Origin: Calonectria ilicicola
Lineage: Eukaryota; Ascomycota; Sordariomycetes; Hypocreales; Nectriaceae
Assembly (NCBI GenBank): GCA_020809705.1
Contig: CP085831.1
Location: 3,100,001-3,164,000, forward strand
DNA length: 64,000 bases
Reading direction: 5' to 3'
This document shows, in pieces, positions 45,476-55,825 of this stretch (the stretch's first letter is position 1; the number at the start of each line of letters is the position of its first letter). The notes under the pieces are model-generated. The model saw nothing but the letters and a program-made list of their open reading frames with translations. It did not search any database and was not told the origin of the DNA. A program made the translations under genes and the position numbers.

Positions 45476-45959
45476 TGGGGACGTTTTCAGCATCAGACAG
45501 CAATAATCATGTGATACATAGCCCAACCTTTGGTGCATGTGTGTGCTTACGTATCTGCACTTTTGGTATCAACGTGCTGTAGCAAAATTCAATTATTCAC
45601 GGATATATTTGCTATTTGGAACGTACCCAACAAAATACGGTTTGCGGACCAGATGAGCCCAACTGGATTCTGAAGGGCATTTTGTACGGATTCTTCACCT
45701 AGAATAAATTCATACTAGGCCGAGCTTTTTGGTAAATCGTGGGCTTGACCAAGAGGGAGCTCTGAAGCCCCAACAGTGGTAGAGACAACTAAGTACCGGG
45801 CCGAGTGAATCAAGCTACTTTTGAAGGATTTTATTTTAATATTTCTTTTATCAGAATTAATTTTTTTTAAAAAATAATAATAATATGGTTTCAACCTGGT
45901 CAATTAAATACTGACTTTTCCTTTTGTGCTGTGAACCCTGGGGTAGATGGCGCCCGGAA

Positions 45960-46140
45960 AGATATTTTGGCTTATACAACTAGACCGCTAGGATCTGTTT
46001 TCAAAATATGCAATAGTCTCATGGGGAGCATGATCTTTGGCTGCTGCTTGCCAGATCGTGACCGCTGGTTTCCTTAATTGTAATTGGCGTCGTTTAGTAC
46101 AATCTTGAAGCTGACCACAGGCTGCTGAAAATGTGAAGCT
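45960..46140 (+). repeat. Diverged direct repeat, copy B
   Basis: Counterpart of 41171-41340, in the same orientation, about 220 bases upstream of the 5S gene. Confidence 0.5.
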
Positions 46141-46357
46141 TCAGCTCAGCGCCCCTTGTGTACAATTGGTTACTTTCTATACCCACATTTCAGAGGGTTT
46201 ATCGCTAGTGTTATGATACTGTTCGGAGCTTTCACTGGTTTTACTTTCATGAAGGTTAAAGACAAATAATGATGCCTTTTATTGAAGGTTTGTTCTGTTC
46301 CATTAGGATTATTGATCGCGTCGGTGGTAATCAACCCAGCTAGCATGCCTACCAGTC

Positions 46358-46476
46358 ACATACGACCATAGCTCTTAGAAAATACGGGATCCCGTCCGCT
46401 CTCCCATGGTCAAGCTGAGAAGCGGTGAATTAGTACTCGGGTCGGTGACGACTGGGGAATCCTCGCTGTTGTATGT
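46358..46476 (+). rRNA. 5S ribosomal RNA (dispersed, sequence-diverged copy)
   Basis: The 119-base segment begins ACATACGACC and ends GTTGTATGT, which pair over nine positions as helix I. Inside are CGGGATCCCGTCCGCTCTCC (helix III region) and GGGTCGGTGACGAC (helix IV/V region), core elements of sordariomycete 5S RNA. Helix II differs from the usual sequence but CTTAG can still pair with CTGAG. A run of T follows at once, as expected for RNA polymerase III termination. Dispersed single 5S genes are normal in filamentous ascomycetes. It is transcribed by RNA polymerase III and would enter the large ribosomal subunit if functional. Confidence 0.88.
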
Positions 46477-46481
46477 TTTTT
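46475..46481 (+). terminator. RNA polymerase III T-run after the 5S gene
   Basis: Six consecutive T residues directly follow the 3' end of the 5S sequence, the standard pol III stop signal. Confidence 0.7.
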
Positions 46482-47614
46482 GCCTCAACTCCATATTTCT
46501 TTTTGGCTTTGGTGGGTTTGTTGGGGACAAGACCCACACAGCAACACCATACATGCGGTACTGAAAAACTAATGTATGGGTCGAAATAATTTCTGAAAAC
46601 CATCTAGTTGATGAGCTCTATGACCAAATTCTCTCAGGAATACTGTCTGAGAAACGTGGAACTCAGCTTTAACTCGAACGAGATGTGTGGCAGCGGCGCA
46701 CACATCCAGCGACCTACTCTTCAGGTGCAAGAAAATCCTCTTCCTCGTGACCTTCGACTTCGATGCTACTTCCATCTTTTTGCGAGAGCTGATAGGTGGC
46801 TGAGGTCGTGTCTTACCTCTGAACCGCAGTCGGATGTTGCAGAACTGATCCACGCGCGGCTGGACACATCGCTTGCAGCCCCGATTTATTACGGAGTGTC
46901 TGATACACTGGCATATATGAATCCTGCTGATACCTAAAAAAAGAAAGCCAAATGTTTGAGGCCTTACAAGAAGGGTTTTAGGACCTTTATTAAGACATCT
47001 CGGAGATGTGCGATCGTTAGATTGAATCGATGAGACACAACCACACGCACACACCACTCTCGCAAAGCTGTGTTGGAACACGCATGCTGCAATCGTATTG
47101 GCTAAAATCCATTGACGGAACTAATGACAAGGCTTGGCTTACCGCCTGTGCGTAATGAGTCGCGTACTGTCTCATAGCCCCTCACCGGGATTGGTCTCAT
47201 TTATGAGACTGTCGCATCCGCTGAACACAAAACGAAAACCTGGTTCAAGACTTTTTGCGATTTAAGCCTTGATTGATTGGCACGGGTTTCTTTAATACCC
47301 GGAAAGATCGCCATGATCTCCCATTAGTATGATGATGGTGTGCTTTCTGGTTTGCTATGACCAGTCCGTGCTGATACCATACCGTATTACTCCGCGGTGT
47401 TACTCCGCGGAAGATCTCAATTTATCAACACATGCGATTATTCTATTATAAAATGTTTAAGGCAACTGGGTAAATTCTTCCGACCTAACCGAATGTATAT
47501 AACGCACTTGTATCTGTTCAATGTCTACCAAAAGGGCTGTCCACCCATTTATCCTACCATTTGCGATTTTTCGTCAATAATTACTCCCTCTCGAACTTGG
47601 AGATATCAGCTGAC

Positions 47615-50291
47615 ATGTCAGGTCTTGAAATCTTGGGGGCTGTAGCAAGCTCTATTGCTGTGGTAGACGCGATAAGAGAGATAGCTGCGGTAGTGAAAAT
47701 ATTGCGAAATGTCCCGCATATCCAAGCAGAATGCGATGATCTTTGCGATGAAGTAGGTCTGATGCTCTTGAATTAGGTTTTCTTTCAACTGTTTACCAAC
47801 ACAAAAGCAGATCGCCATAGTTCGGATGCTAATGCAAGATGCCGAGAAATTTGCACTGTTATCCCAACCCCAACTGTCTGCAATTACGCCAGCAGAACAG
47901 TCGCCAATTGATCTAACTACTAAACGTCTCAAAAGGATTGTTGAAAAGCTCAATGCTGCTATAAAGGGATGCATTACTGCTGATGGTAGTCGAAGAATCA
48001 AGAGATGGAAATGGGTGGTAGGAAGAAAAGAAACCGAACGGCTCCAAGAGAAATTGAAGAGCGCCAAGATCGACCTCCAGATGGCAATCAGCGTTCTTGT
48101 AGTTTCCAATTTGATGGTATTGGGAACAAACAAATATTTTATCCATACAGGTCAATTGGAAATGTACAAGAGGTATGTTATGAGCTTGCCAGAGAAGTCA
48201 GAGGGACCAATGAGATATTGCAGTGATAACAAACCTACAGGCTAACTCAACAACCTAGCCACCGATCACGTCACCGTCACCAGCAGGAAAAGTCGTTGAG
48301 AGAGACTCGTTTTCCAGATGTATCCCAACATACGTCTATACCCCCCTGTGGCCTAAATTCTCAGGGGGGAGGTGGAAGTTTTACGAGGAGTGGCTTTACG
48401 ATATCCGACTCAACGTTGGCACAATCCGGATCGGACTCCGGGGACTGGAAAGAAAACTCCATTCGAGATGTCCACTGCTTGGAGTACCAACAACAAATCA
48501 TTTCTGGCAATCATATTTCTCAAAGTCGACATTTGGATAAAAATTTCGCATGGATTCGACGAACCCGTCAGCTTCAACTTTCCAGTTGTGCTTGGGACTG
48601 CAAATGTCAGTGCCATCGAGGTCATCAGCAGCATCAAACCAACAACCAACTGGAGCCCCTAATGGGTTCTCTTCTTGTGCGCTTTCGAATTTCAAAAGCC
48701 TTTGGTAGGCAAAATTGTAACGTTTTAATATGTAAACGCAGTACAGATGAAGAGGTGCACCTGGAGTATAGATTTCCCAAGTGGCTCTGGGCTGGAATGC
48801 TTTCGTTCAGGGCTTCATATTACGGAGATTTCGATATCAATTGTTCACTGCATTGCTCAAAGACCAAATCTCCCTCGGATAATATTTGTGCGGCTATTTG
48901 TAACCCACAAACGCTAATACTTGAAACACAAAGGGGGTTTTCAAGGTTTCCTGATGACTACGATGTGGGCGGCGTTGGACTCTTGGAGGTACGTATTACT
49001 TCTTCCCTAAGTCCTCAAGATAGAGAATAGCTTATGGGGTTCATACAGTGCCTGATTTATACTGAAGCTTTTGAAAGTGTTCGGATACTACTAGGAATAT
49101 GGGCAAATATTTTACCAAAGCAAAGGTTGCCAAGGTCAGTGACATATGGGTGCAGCCCTGTATTTCGTAACTGTTTTACTAGAAGAAAACGCTCACAGTC
49201 TTAGGCAAGGTGGATATTTGGTAAACAAGAAATACAGAAACCAGAACATTGCCGAGCACAATATTGAGCTACTGCAGCGCATATTATCTTTTGTGGATGA
49301 GCCTGAACAGAGAAGTTTGAAGTTGCATGACATGGTGATGCAAGGTAATTTGAAAGGGGTCAAGCAGGCATTGATCCATGAACCGTGGTCATTGTGCGAG
49401 ATAAATGAGATGGGACAAGCCCCTCTTCATGTCGCTGCACACATGAACCGAGAAGAAATTTCTCAGCAGTTACTGGCATCCGGGGATGACGTCAACCGCA
49501 AATCAGACCTATTTAGCACCACCCCGCTTATGGTCGCTGCATCGAGCGGCAATCTAGGCTTTATGCGACTACTGCTTCAATTTGAGGAGTGCAGAAATGC
49601 CATAGATCAACGAGATTCAGGTGGTCACTCTGCTTTGGCTGTTGCTTCGTACTGTGGCATAGCTAGTTCTGTGGGCCTTTTAATAGAAGAGGGTGCTTCT
49701 GCTGAAATTAGAGACTTTCATGGGCGCACTCTTTTGCACATTCTAGCAACAGGCCTCGAAAATGACCAACGGGATCTTAGAGAGATCATGCGCCTTGTAT
49801 TGTTGCAGAATGGGTGGGCCTTCATTCACGCACAAGACGATGATGGAGTCTCACCAATGTTGTGGGCAATGATGTCGAACAATCTTCCAGCTTTTCAGGT
49901 TTTTTCTGATGCAGGGGCGTCACTAAATTCTGTTTGCAAGAGCTCACTCAATGCCCTTCATTATGCAGCTCTGTGTTGTGAGCTTGGGATGTTTGAAACA
50001 CTTGTTGAAGGCAACTACGTCAACGCTGACCACCGTCTTGAAAGTGCAGATGGCCAGACTCCTTGGGATTACTTTCTGTGGAGAGTGCAACTAAACAACA
50101 CAAACCCTTTTACCGACCAGAAAAGTTTTGGGACTCGGGAGCAAGATGCTTTTGTTCGATTATACCGCAGCGTTCAATCTCGCAATCTTCAAAGCGATCT
50201 TGGCTCACTGAAACTGATCAACTCGATGATAGAGCTGAAAGATCAAACAAAGACGTGCGCTTTGCTGAGTGATCTGATTAAGTATAAGTAA
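47615..50291 (+). CDS. Ankyrin-repeat protein with fungal STAND-type N-terminal domain
   Basis: Multi-exon gene. Exon 1 (47615-47752) encodes MSGLEILGAVASSIAVVDAI, a fungal N-terminal domain typical of NLR-like and ankyrin proteins; exon 2 starts at 47811. A middle region has CAWDCKCQCHRGH and CNVLICKRSTDEEVHLEYRF, a cysteine-rich module known in this ankyrin family. A 64-base intron ending near 49199 leads into the ankyrins: APLHVAAHMNREEISQQLLA, TPLMVAASSGNLGFMRLLL, SALAVASYCGIASSVGLLIE. The join near 48115-48175 is uncertain; 48117 to 48172 gives a consistent frame. The open frame stops at TAA 50289-50291, but family-like sequence continues beyond it (next entry). Confidence 0.7.
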
Positions 50292-50456
50292 GATCGTGGC
50301 CGAAGCGACCTTGTAGATTGGTATCGTGGCGTACTGGGCCACATCAAAGGTGGGTATTGGGACTTAGCAATGCAAGAGATTGAGGATTGTCTAGATGACA
50401 TATATGATGAGCTTAAAGGCATGCAAGATGATTGGAGGCTTGTTATTAATTCTTAA
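50292..50456 (+). pseudogene. In-frame C-terminal extension of the ankyrin protein beyond a TAA
   Basis: Directly after the TAA the same frame is open for 54 codons, reading DRGRSDLVDWYRGVLGHIKG and MQEIEDCLDDIYDELKGM, and ends at TAA 50454-50456. The WYR and helical segments look like the usual C-terminus of this ankyrin family. The stop could come from CAA by one C-to-T change. No GT-AG intron of normal length restores the frame. Confidence 0.5.
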
Positions 50457-51146
50457 TGTTAATTCGTTTATTTTGAATTGACGAGCATAAATTATATACC
50501 AAAGAATTCTGATGTATATCAGCTGTGATCTCCACCACATGCCAACTTAATCTGCCTATTGATGCAAGTTGACGAATATTGAGTATGCAACCCAAACTGC
50601 TTAGCTTACCCCATGCATTGAATGAAATAGCCATCGAAAAGTCTGTTAGGCCCGGATTTTAAATTCTTATGAATTAAGAGCGTTTCTACACTTTTCGGGC
50701 TCTTGCAGAATTGACGCTATTAAATACTTTTCTGCAAGTTGAGGCTAAGTTGCACTGCCCGCTGACGTGTGTGCGATAAGGCACACTGGGAACAAGGCTA
50801 GTCTCTTATCGGTCTAAACCAATTTTGTCAACCCATGTTTTCAATTCTCTAGGCTGCTAGGCTGAATCCTCCCCCCGCACCTGGTCCAAATAAGCCTCAA
50901 TTTGACTCGTTAAATGTGCAACGTACCCAGAAAAATTACTACGGGTCGAGTCAAACCAAACCAAACCAAACCAAACCAAACCAAGATAGCCAAGACCAGG
51001 AGTTAACATGTAAGATTATGCCTCAATATCACTATTGAGAGGTAGATGATCCGGACTAATTATTCATCCCTCAGAAATGTTCCATGCCTTATTTCTTGAC
51101 TTGAATAATCGGTATTCAACGCTCTCTGAAGATATCGGAGGATCCC
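50457..51146. other. Intergenic with CAAAC microsatellite
   Basis: About 690 bases between the ankyrin gene and the third HET gene. No gene is seen. The pentanucleotide repeat is listed separately. Confidence 0.5.
50952..50984 (+). repeat. CAAAC pentanucleotide microsatellite
   Basis: Six tandem CAAAC units, about 165 bases upstream of the HET start codon. It could vary in length between strains. Confidence 0.9.
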
Positions 51147-52937
51147 ATGGCTATTCGACTTTTAGACACGACTACATTGGATCTGAAGACTTTTATTGGA
51201 AGAGTACCTGAATATGCAATTCTATCTCATACTTGGGATGGCGACAAAGAAGTCAGCTTTCAGGACATGACGTGTATTTCCCGTGACCCTAAACATCCAG
51301 CCAAGAAAAAGTCAGGATATCGCAAGATATTAGACACTTGCAATAATGCCAAGAGTCACGGTTTCCAATATGTGTGGATTGACACTTGCTGCATTGATAA
51401 GACCAGCAGCTCGGAACTAAGTGAAGCTATCAATTCTATGTTTAAATGGTATCAAAACGCAAAAAGCTGCTACGTATATCTAATAGATTTACCTGAAGAC
51501 TTCCAGAAAATCGAGTCTCTACAGTACTGCAGATGGTTTACTCGTGGTTGGTGTCTACAAGAGCTTCTCGCACCCAAAGATCTAACGTTTTATGACGAGC
51601 TGTGGAATTATGTCGGATCAAAAGCAGAATTAAGCGATTTGATCTCAAGAATTACAGGAATTAACAAAGAAGTGCTTGATGGCGTACGACCATTACATTC
51701 AATAACCGTGGCACAAAGGATGGCATGGGCAGAAAGAAGAAGTACAACAAGAGTAGAAGACATCGCGTACTGCCTACTAGGTATTTTCGACATTAATATG
51801 TCTATGCTATACGGAGAGGGAGAAAAGGCCTTTGCGAGACTTCAAGAAGAGATTATCCGACGCTCCAATGATCTTTCAATCTTTTGTCACCCAAAAACAT
51901 CCAGCCCAGAATCCATAGATGACTGGGTATTTAGCTACCAAGACCTATTCGCTCGGTCACCTCGGGATTTTAAGACTTGCAGCGATATTACGGAAAAGGC
52001 GGACTCTTTATTGCGACATGCCTTTGAATTAACAAATAACGGGCTTCATTTTAAACATGCCGAGTTTAAAATACGCGAGGTATATACAAATCTAATCAGC
52101 AAGAAGGTTGGCTGCACAATCTACACGATGTCTCTACGGTGTTTTCATAGATGGGGACGAGGAAGAACAATGCTCAACTGTGAGATATTTCTCAAGAAAG
52201 TTGGCCCAGGAATATTTGTGAGGCTCAGTGACTCGCCCATGGGAATCAACTCGGTGCCTCCGATGGTCGAGGTGGGGACGGTAGTCGAGGAAGCGTACAT
52301 TGTCCCAAATATTCACCCAGACGTTTTTCCCACGTTCGATCGATCCCACGATTACGCCATCCGATTTACGTCGCAAGATGTGATGGACTTGAGAGCCTCT
52401 CTTGAAGAACCGATCCCCCGAGAACAATGGGATGCACCTGATCTGAAATTTCTCACATTCGGGGACAAATCATTCTTAGGACACGTCAAATTCTTTCCTG
52501 ATTTTGCCGATTCGGCGTCTATCAGCTCCGCCACGCTGCATGATCAATTTCATATTGCCTGTGGGCTCGAAACCACAGAATTTGGCGAGGTGTGCGGCGC
52601 ATGGGTCCGCCTTTTTTCCGAAGAAGAATGGGGTAGAATTGAAAAAAGAAGAATGCTGGGAGGTTTAAAGTATATTGGAAAATTTGAGAATGGGAGTTGG
52701 GACAGTGATTTTAAACGGGATGAGCTTCGTGTCGGCGAAATGAGCATCAGGGCTACGATCAAGGAAACCAATAAACGATTATTACAGGCTGGATTTGATA
52801 TTGAGGTTTCATTTCTTGAGATGGTAAGCAGCGAAAGTTTCCAAGCTTGCGCAGTTCAGCGACTAATTCTTACAGCAGAGCGCAATAGAACCTTAGGAAA
52901 GACTAGTGTGGGGACTATTTTATTGTTGTTTGAATGA
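51147..52937 (+). CDS. HET-domain protein (HET-E/HET-D N-terminal type)
   Basis: Single exon of 596 residues, start MAIRLLDTTTLDLKTFIG. The HET domain occupies about residues 24-240: YAILSHTWDGDKEVSFQDM, then GFQYVWIDTCCIDKTSSSEL, then AINSMFKWYQNAKSCYVYL, then WFTRGWCLQELLAPKDLTFY, then RVEDIAYCLLGIFDINMSML and YGEGEKAFARLQEEII. This is the HET subtype seen at the start of the HET-E and HET-D proteins, but no NACHT or WD repeats follow. The C-terminal 350 residues are of unknown fold. Likely role is incompatibility-type cell death or its regulation (inference from family). A degenerate copy of its 3' end lies at about 55.6-55.8 kb. Confidence 0.9.
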   Translation: MAIRLLDTTTLDLKTFIGRVPEYAILSHTWDGDKEVSFQDMTCISRDPKHPAKKKSGYRKILDTCNNAKSHGFQYVWIDTCCIDKTSSSELSEAINSMFKWYQNAKSCYVYLIDLPEDFQKIESLQYCRWFTRGWCLQELLAPKDLTFYDELWNYVGSKAELSDLISRITGINKEVLDGVRPLHSITVAQRMAWAERRSTTRVEDIAYCLLGIFDINMSMLYGEGEKAFARLQEEIIRRSNDLSIFCHPKTSSPESIDDWVFSYQDLFARSPRDFKTCSDITEKADSLLRHAFELTNNGLHFKHAEFKIREVYTNLISKKVGCTIYTMSLRCFHRWGRGRTMLNCEIFLKKVGPGIFVRLSDSPMGINSVPPMVEVGTVVEEAYIVPNIHPDVFPTFDRSHDYAIRFTSQDVMDLRASLEEPIPREQWDAPDLKFLTFGDKSFLGHVKFFPDFADSASISSATLHDQFHIACGLETTEFGEVCGAWVRLFSEEEWGRIEKRRMLGGLKYIGKFENGSWDSDFKRDELRVGEMSIRATIKETNKRLLQAGFDIEVSFLEMVSSESFQACAVQRLILTAERNRTLGKTSVGTILLLFE

Positions 52938-53490
52938 GCGTATGAAATATTGATCTACGACGGATTGTGTATTTTTTGTTTGTTTATATTTTCTACTACA
53001 ATTAAATCAACTTGCTCAATTTCTTTTTATCTCCCTCGCTTTCTATACATCTAGTGTGGAATAGATTGGAAATAACAGTTGGATGCGGATCTTGCTACCA
53101 GCCTCCAACAATCGAGTGATCTGGGTGAACCGGGTGAGTGAGCCAGGCATTCACGCAGGTCGTGGTGGCCAGATATGACATAGTTATGGAATGGGCCTAT
53201 ATGACTTCCAGACCTGCCATGACTTTGGCAAGTTTACTTTGGGCGAGCATGCTTTGAGCCACACGCACCTTTCAGCGAATCGGGATTTTCTCGCAGAAGT
53301 CATTTGCGCTACCAGTGGGACTTTTTGCGCAATGTTAGCTCTGATAGAGCACCTTCGCGAGTTACAGTACAGTCAGAGACAATATCATTGTTTGTATTTA
53401 GAATATAGCCAGTTGTTAACTAGCTGAGGATTAAGCTGTGTCTCGATGAATTGAATACATGAACCATGGTGAAGCCGCATATTGTCAAGT
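52938..53490. other. Intergenic, convergent
   Basis: About 550 bases between the third HET gene and the FMN dehydrogenase. The first 130 bases are shared with the relic at 55.6-55.8 kb. No gene is seen. Confidence 0.4.
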
Positions 53491-54732
53491 CTACAGCTTC
53501 GCAATTCCAAATCCATCAATGCGAACCTTTCCGAGCATCGTCCTCGATATGGATTGGATTGAGCTTGCTCCCATAAGAGCCATAGTACGAGAAAGCTCTC
53601 TCTCAAGTATATGGATAACGTCTTCAACACCTGTCTGGCCGTTATAGGCTAAGCCCCATAATGCTGTTCGTCCAATCAGGCATAAATTTGCACCCAGTGC
53701 CAATGCTTTGAAGACGTCACTCCCTCTGGAAATTCCTCCATCAAATATGACGGGAACTTTTCCCTGTACTGCCTCGACGACCTCTGGTAGCACCTCGAGT
53801 GTGGATGGAACACCATCAAGCTGCCTTCCCCCATGGTTTGAAACAATAATCCCATCTACACCAGCTTCTACTGAACGAGTAGCATCTTCAGCCGTCATTA
53901 TTCCCTTTAGAATGATCTTCATCTTCGTCCGAGATCGAATCCAGGGGATAGCTTCATCCCAGGTGAGACCTGCATCGGTAAGTGTACCGGAGTGCTCTCG
54001 AACAACCTCTTTTGCCTCAGCTGCCGTCCTAGCTTCTAAGAGAAGCCTTGCCTTGTTTAGGCCGCCTGCAGCTCTTGATTTAACATTCTCCATGCTAAGA
54101 CCAGGGGGCAGTTTCATGGGGGTTTTCCTTGACTTTATCCGATTGCCCAAGACCACTGTATCAACCGTCAGCACAAGTGCTTCATATCCTGACTCTTCAG
54201 CTCGACGGATCAAGCCGGCGGTAAGATCCCTGTTTCGCAAAAAGTAAAGCTGGAACCAAGGACGAGGATATTCAGCTTCGCGCGGTGGAAGCGCCGTTAT
54301 AACATCCTCGAGGCTGGTTGTAGCATTGGTAGACAGCGTGAAATTGGTACCAAGAGCATAACTAGCGCGAGCTACATCAATTTCCCCACCAGGACTGACG
54401 ACTTTCTGGTACGCACTTGGTGCAATAGCGATTGGAATATCGTATTTCTTCCCAAGTACCATTGTGCTTGTGTTGATTGTGGTTACATTGCGTAGTACTT
54501 GTGGCCGAAGCAGTATTCTAGTAAATGCGAAAGTTAGTGCTTCGCACAATACCACCCAGGCAAACATATATTCTTACTCAGCATAAATGTCCTCATTGCG
54601 ATTGACAGTGATTTCATCGTCTGCTCCTGTGGTATAATAATCCCACACAGCCTTGTCAAGACGTTGTCTAGCAGCTTCCTTGAAGTCTGCAATAGTGACA
54701 AGCTGCGGATTGAGACTATCCGAAGAGGTCAT
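53491..54732 (-). CDS. FMN-dependent 2-hydroxy-acid dehydrogenase/oxidase (lactate/glycolate type)
   Basis: Two exons on the minus strand, 54732-54578 and 54517-53491, join in phase 2 to give 393 residues. Start MTSSDSLNPQLVTIADFKEA. Motifs: VWDYYTTGADDEIT (FMN-binding N-terminus), IPIAIAPSAYQKVVSPGGEI, the substrate-binding FQLYFLRNRDLT, then VSNHGGRQLDGVPSTLEVLP with the catalytic His, and VIFDGGISRGSDVFKALALG (phosphate binding). Without a cytochrome b5 domain it is closer to glycolate/lactate oxidases than to cytochrome b2. It oxidises a 2-hydroxy acid to a 2-keto acid, probably in peroxisomes or cytosol. The C-terminal IAKL is not a standard PTS1. Confidence 0.92.
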
Positions 54733-54903
54733 CTTGGCGGATATAAGATAAGCGAGGGATGAATTAAAATTGGTTCTGAGATGCGTCACATCGTCATGTG
54801 AGCGGCCTTTAAAGATTGCGTCGGGCTACCACCGGCGGTAAGCTGCGGGGGATCTCCACAGCTACGGTAGTCCCAACAAGTTCGGCAATGATTGTCCTTT
54901 TAG

Positions 54904-54931
54904 GTGCCGTAAGGGTGGAGTCTTACGGCAC
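54904..54931. promoter_or_regulatory. Perfect inverted repeat in the FMN dehydrogenase promoter
   Basis: GTGCCGTAAG (54904-54913) and its exact reverse complement CTTACGGCAC (54922-54931) are separated by 8 bases, about 170-200 bases upstream of the dehydrogenase ATG. Each arm contains CGG/CCG, as in Zn2Cys6 sites. A third copy, CTTACGGCAC, is at 55341-55350. Regulator binding is inferred. Confidence 0.55.
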
Positions 54932-55162
54932 TAAAAGAGATAATGCAGGTCTACCAACGAACGTCGAGGTCCGACTATTGAACAAGCTCCAGACACTTAT
55001 CTGTGGGTGGAGTCGGATCGATGGTGACCAGCATAATTATAACCTCCAGTTTATATTAGAATTTCTCATATGTGACTTCTTTTCCTTTACCAGTGATGAT
55101 ATTTTCAAACTCCTCTGGAACAGACTGGTTTGATCACGTCTGTCGGGTCACATCCGAAGGTA

Positions 55163-55180
55163 TCGGCGGTGGTCCGCCGA
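55163..55180. promoter_or_regulatory. CGG-rich palindrome
   Basis: TCGGCGG and CCGCCGA flank four bases, giving a seven-base-arm palindrome about 430 bases upstream of the dehydrogenase start. Confidence 0.4.
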
Positions 55181-55340
55181 CCATTCAAATTAATCATGTG
55201 GATCAGGTCGATAGAAAACCATGGCCAGGAATAGCCCCAAGGTCTTGAAAATACTCTTTCCTTAACAAGAATATGACAGAATACTAGTACGTTATATAAG
55301 TGACAGCCGCGATTAGTAATGTCGCGATTCCCACGCAGAC

Positions 55341-55350
55341 CTTACGGCAC
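55341..55350 (+). promoter_or_regulatory. Third copy of the CTTACGGCAC element
   Basis: Exact ten-base match to the right arm of the repeat at 54904-54931. Confidence 0.4.
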
Positions 55351-55622
55351 CTGGTTGTTTGGGCACTCACGAATTCCGAAATTGGCTTCATATGGTAGTC
55401 ATAGACTGAATACATACAAACAATGATAATACCTCAGCCAGGTTAGAGGTTGAATTATGGCGCATCCTCTACCCTTCAGCCATCTGCTAGTTTGGCAAGA
55501 TCGAGCCTAGGACAGCTTTTTTTAAGATGATTCAATCGGCATCCGGTATACAGATGTTTACATTTTGTATAAAACCGCCAGGCTATCGCAAACTTTGGGA
55601 TATTAGCACTGCTAAAATTGGT

Positions 55623-55825
55623 TACTAATTCTTACAGTAGAGCTCAAGAGAATCCTAGGAAAGACTGGTCAGAGGATCATTACATTGGTGTTCGGATGAG
55701 CCTATAGAATAAAGTTCTACCGCACATTGTGTAGTTTTGTTGGTTTGCATTAAATCAGCGTACTAAGTTATTCATCTCGCTCAGGAGAACAACTTTTATG
55801 CATCTAGCACAGAGTAGAATAGGAA
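55623..55825 (+). pseudogene. Degenerate copy of the 3' end of the third HET gene
   Basis: Aligns by eye with 52861-53062, covering the last 25 or so codons and the 3' flank: both share CTAATTCTTACAG, AGGAAAGACT, a TGAGC stop region and a later CATCTAG. Identity is roughly two thirds. The rest of the gene is absent. Confidence 0.6.

Larger units (their letters stand above)
45476..47614. other. Intergenic with a 5S rRNA gene
   Basis: Contains the second copy of the diverged repeat and the 5S gene listed separately. Overlapping frames on both strands at 46569-47081 (170 codons minus, 110 codons plus) have no recognisable family and are not called. Confidence 0.45.
54733..55622. other. Intergenic, upstream of the FMN dehydrogenase
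   Basis: Contains the inverted repeats listed below and only short frames. Confidence 0.45.

Noticed and set aside
29311..45760. 17-base word CTCTTGGTCAAGCCCAC shared in inverted orientation at about 29316 and 45744
   Set aside because: Flanking sequence does not align, so it may be a remnant of a dispersed repeat or chance; not enough to call an element.
46569..47081. Overlapping 170-codon (minus) and 110-codon (plus) frames
   Set aside because: No recognisable motif on either strand, no clear promoter, and each frame may be a shadow of the other.
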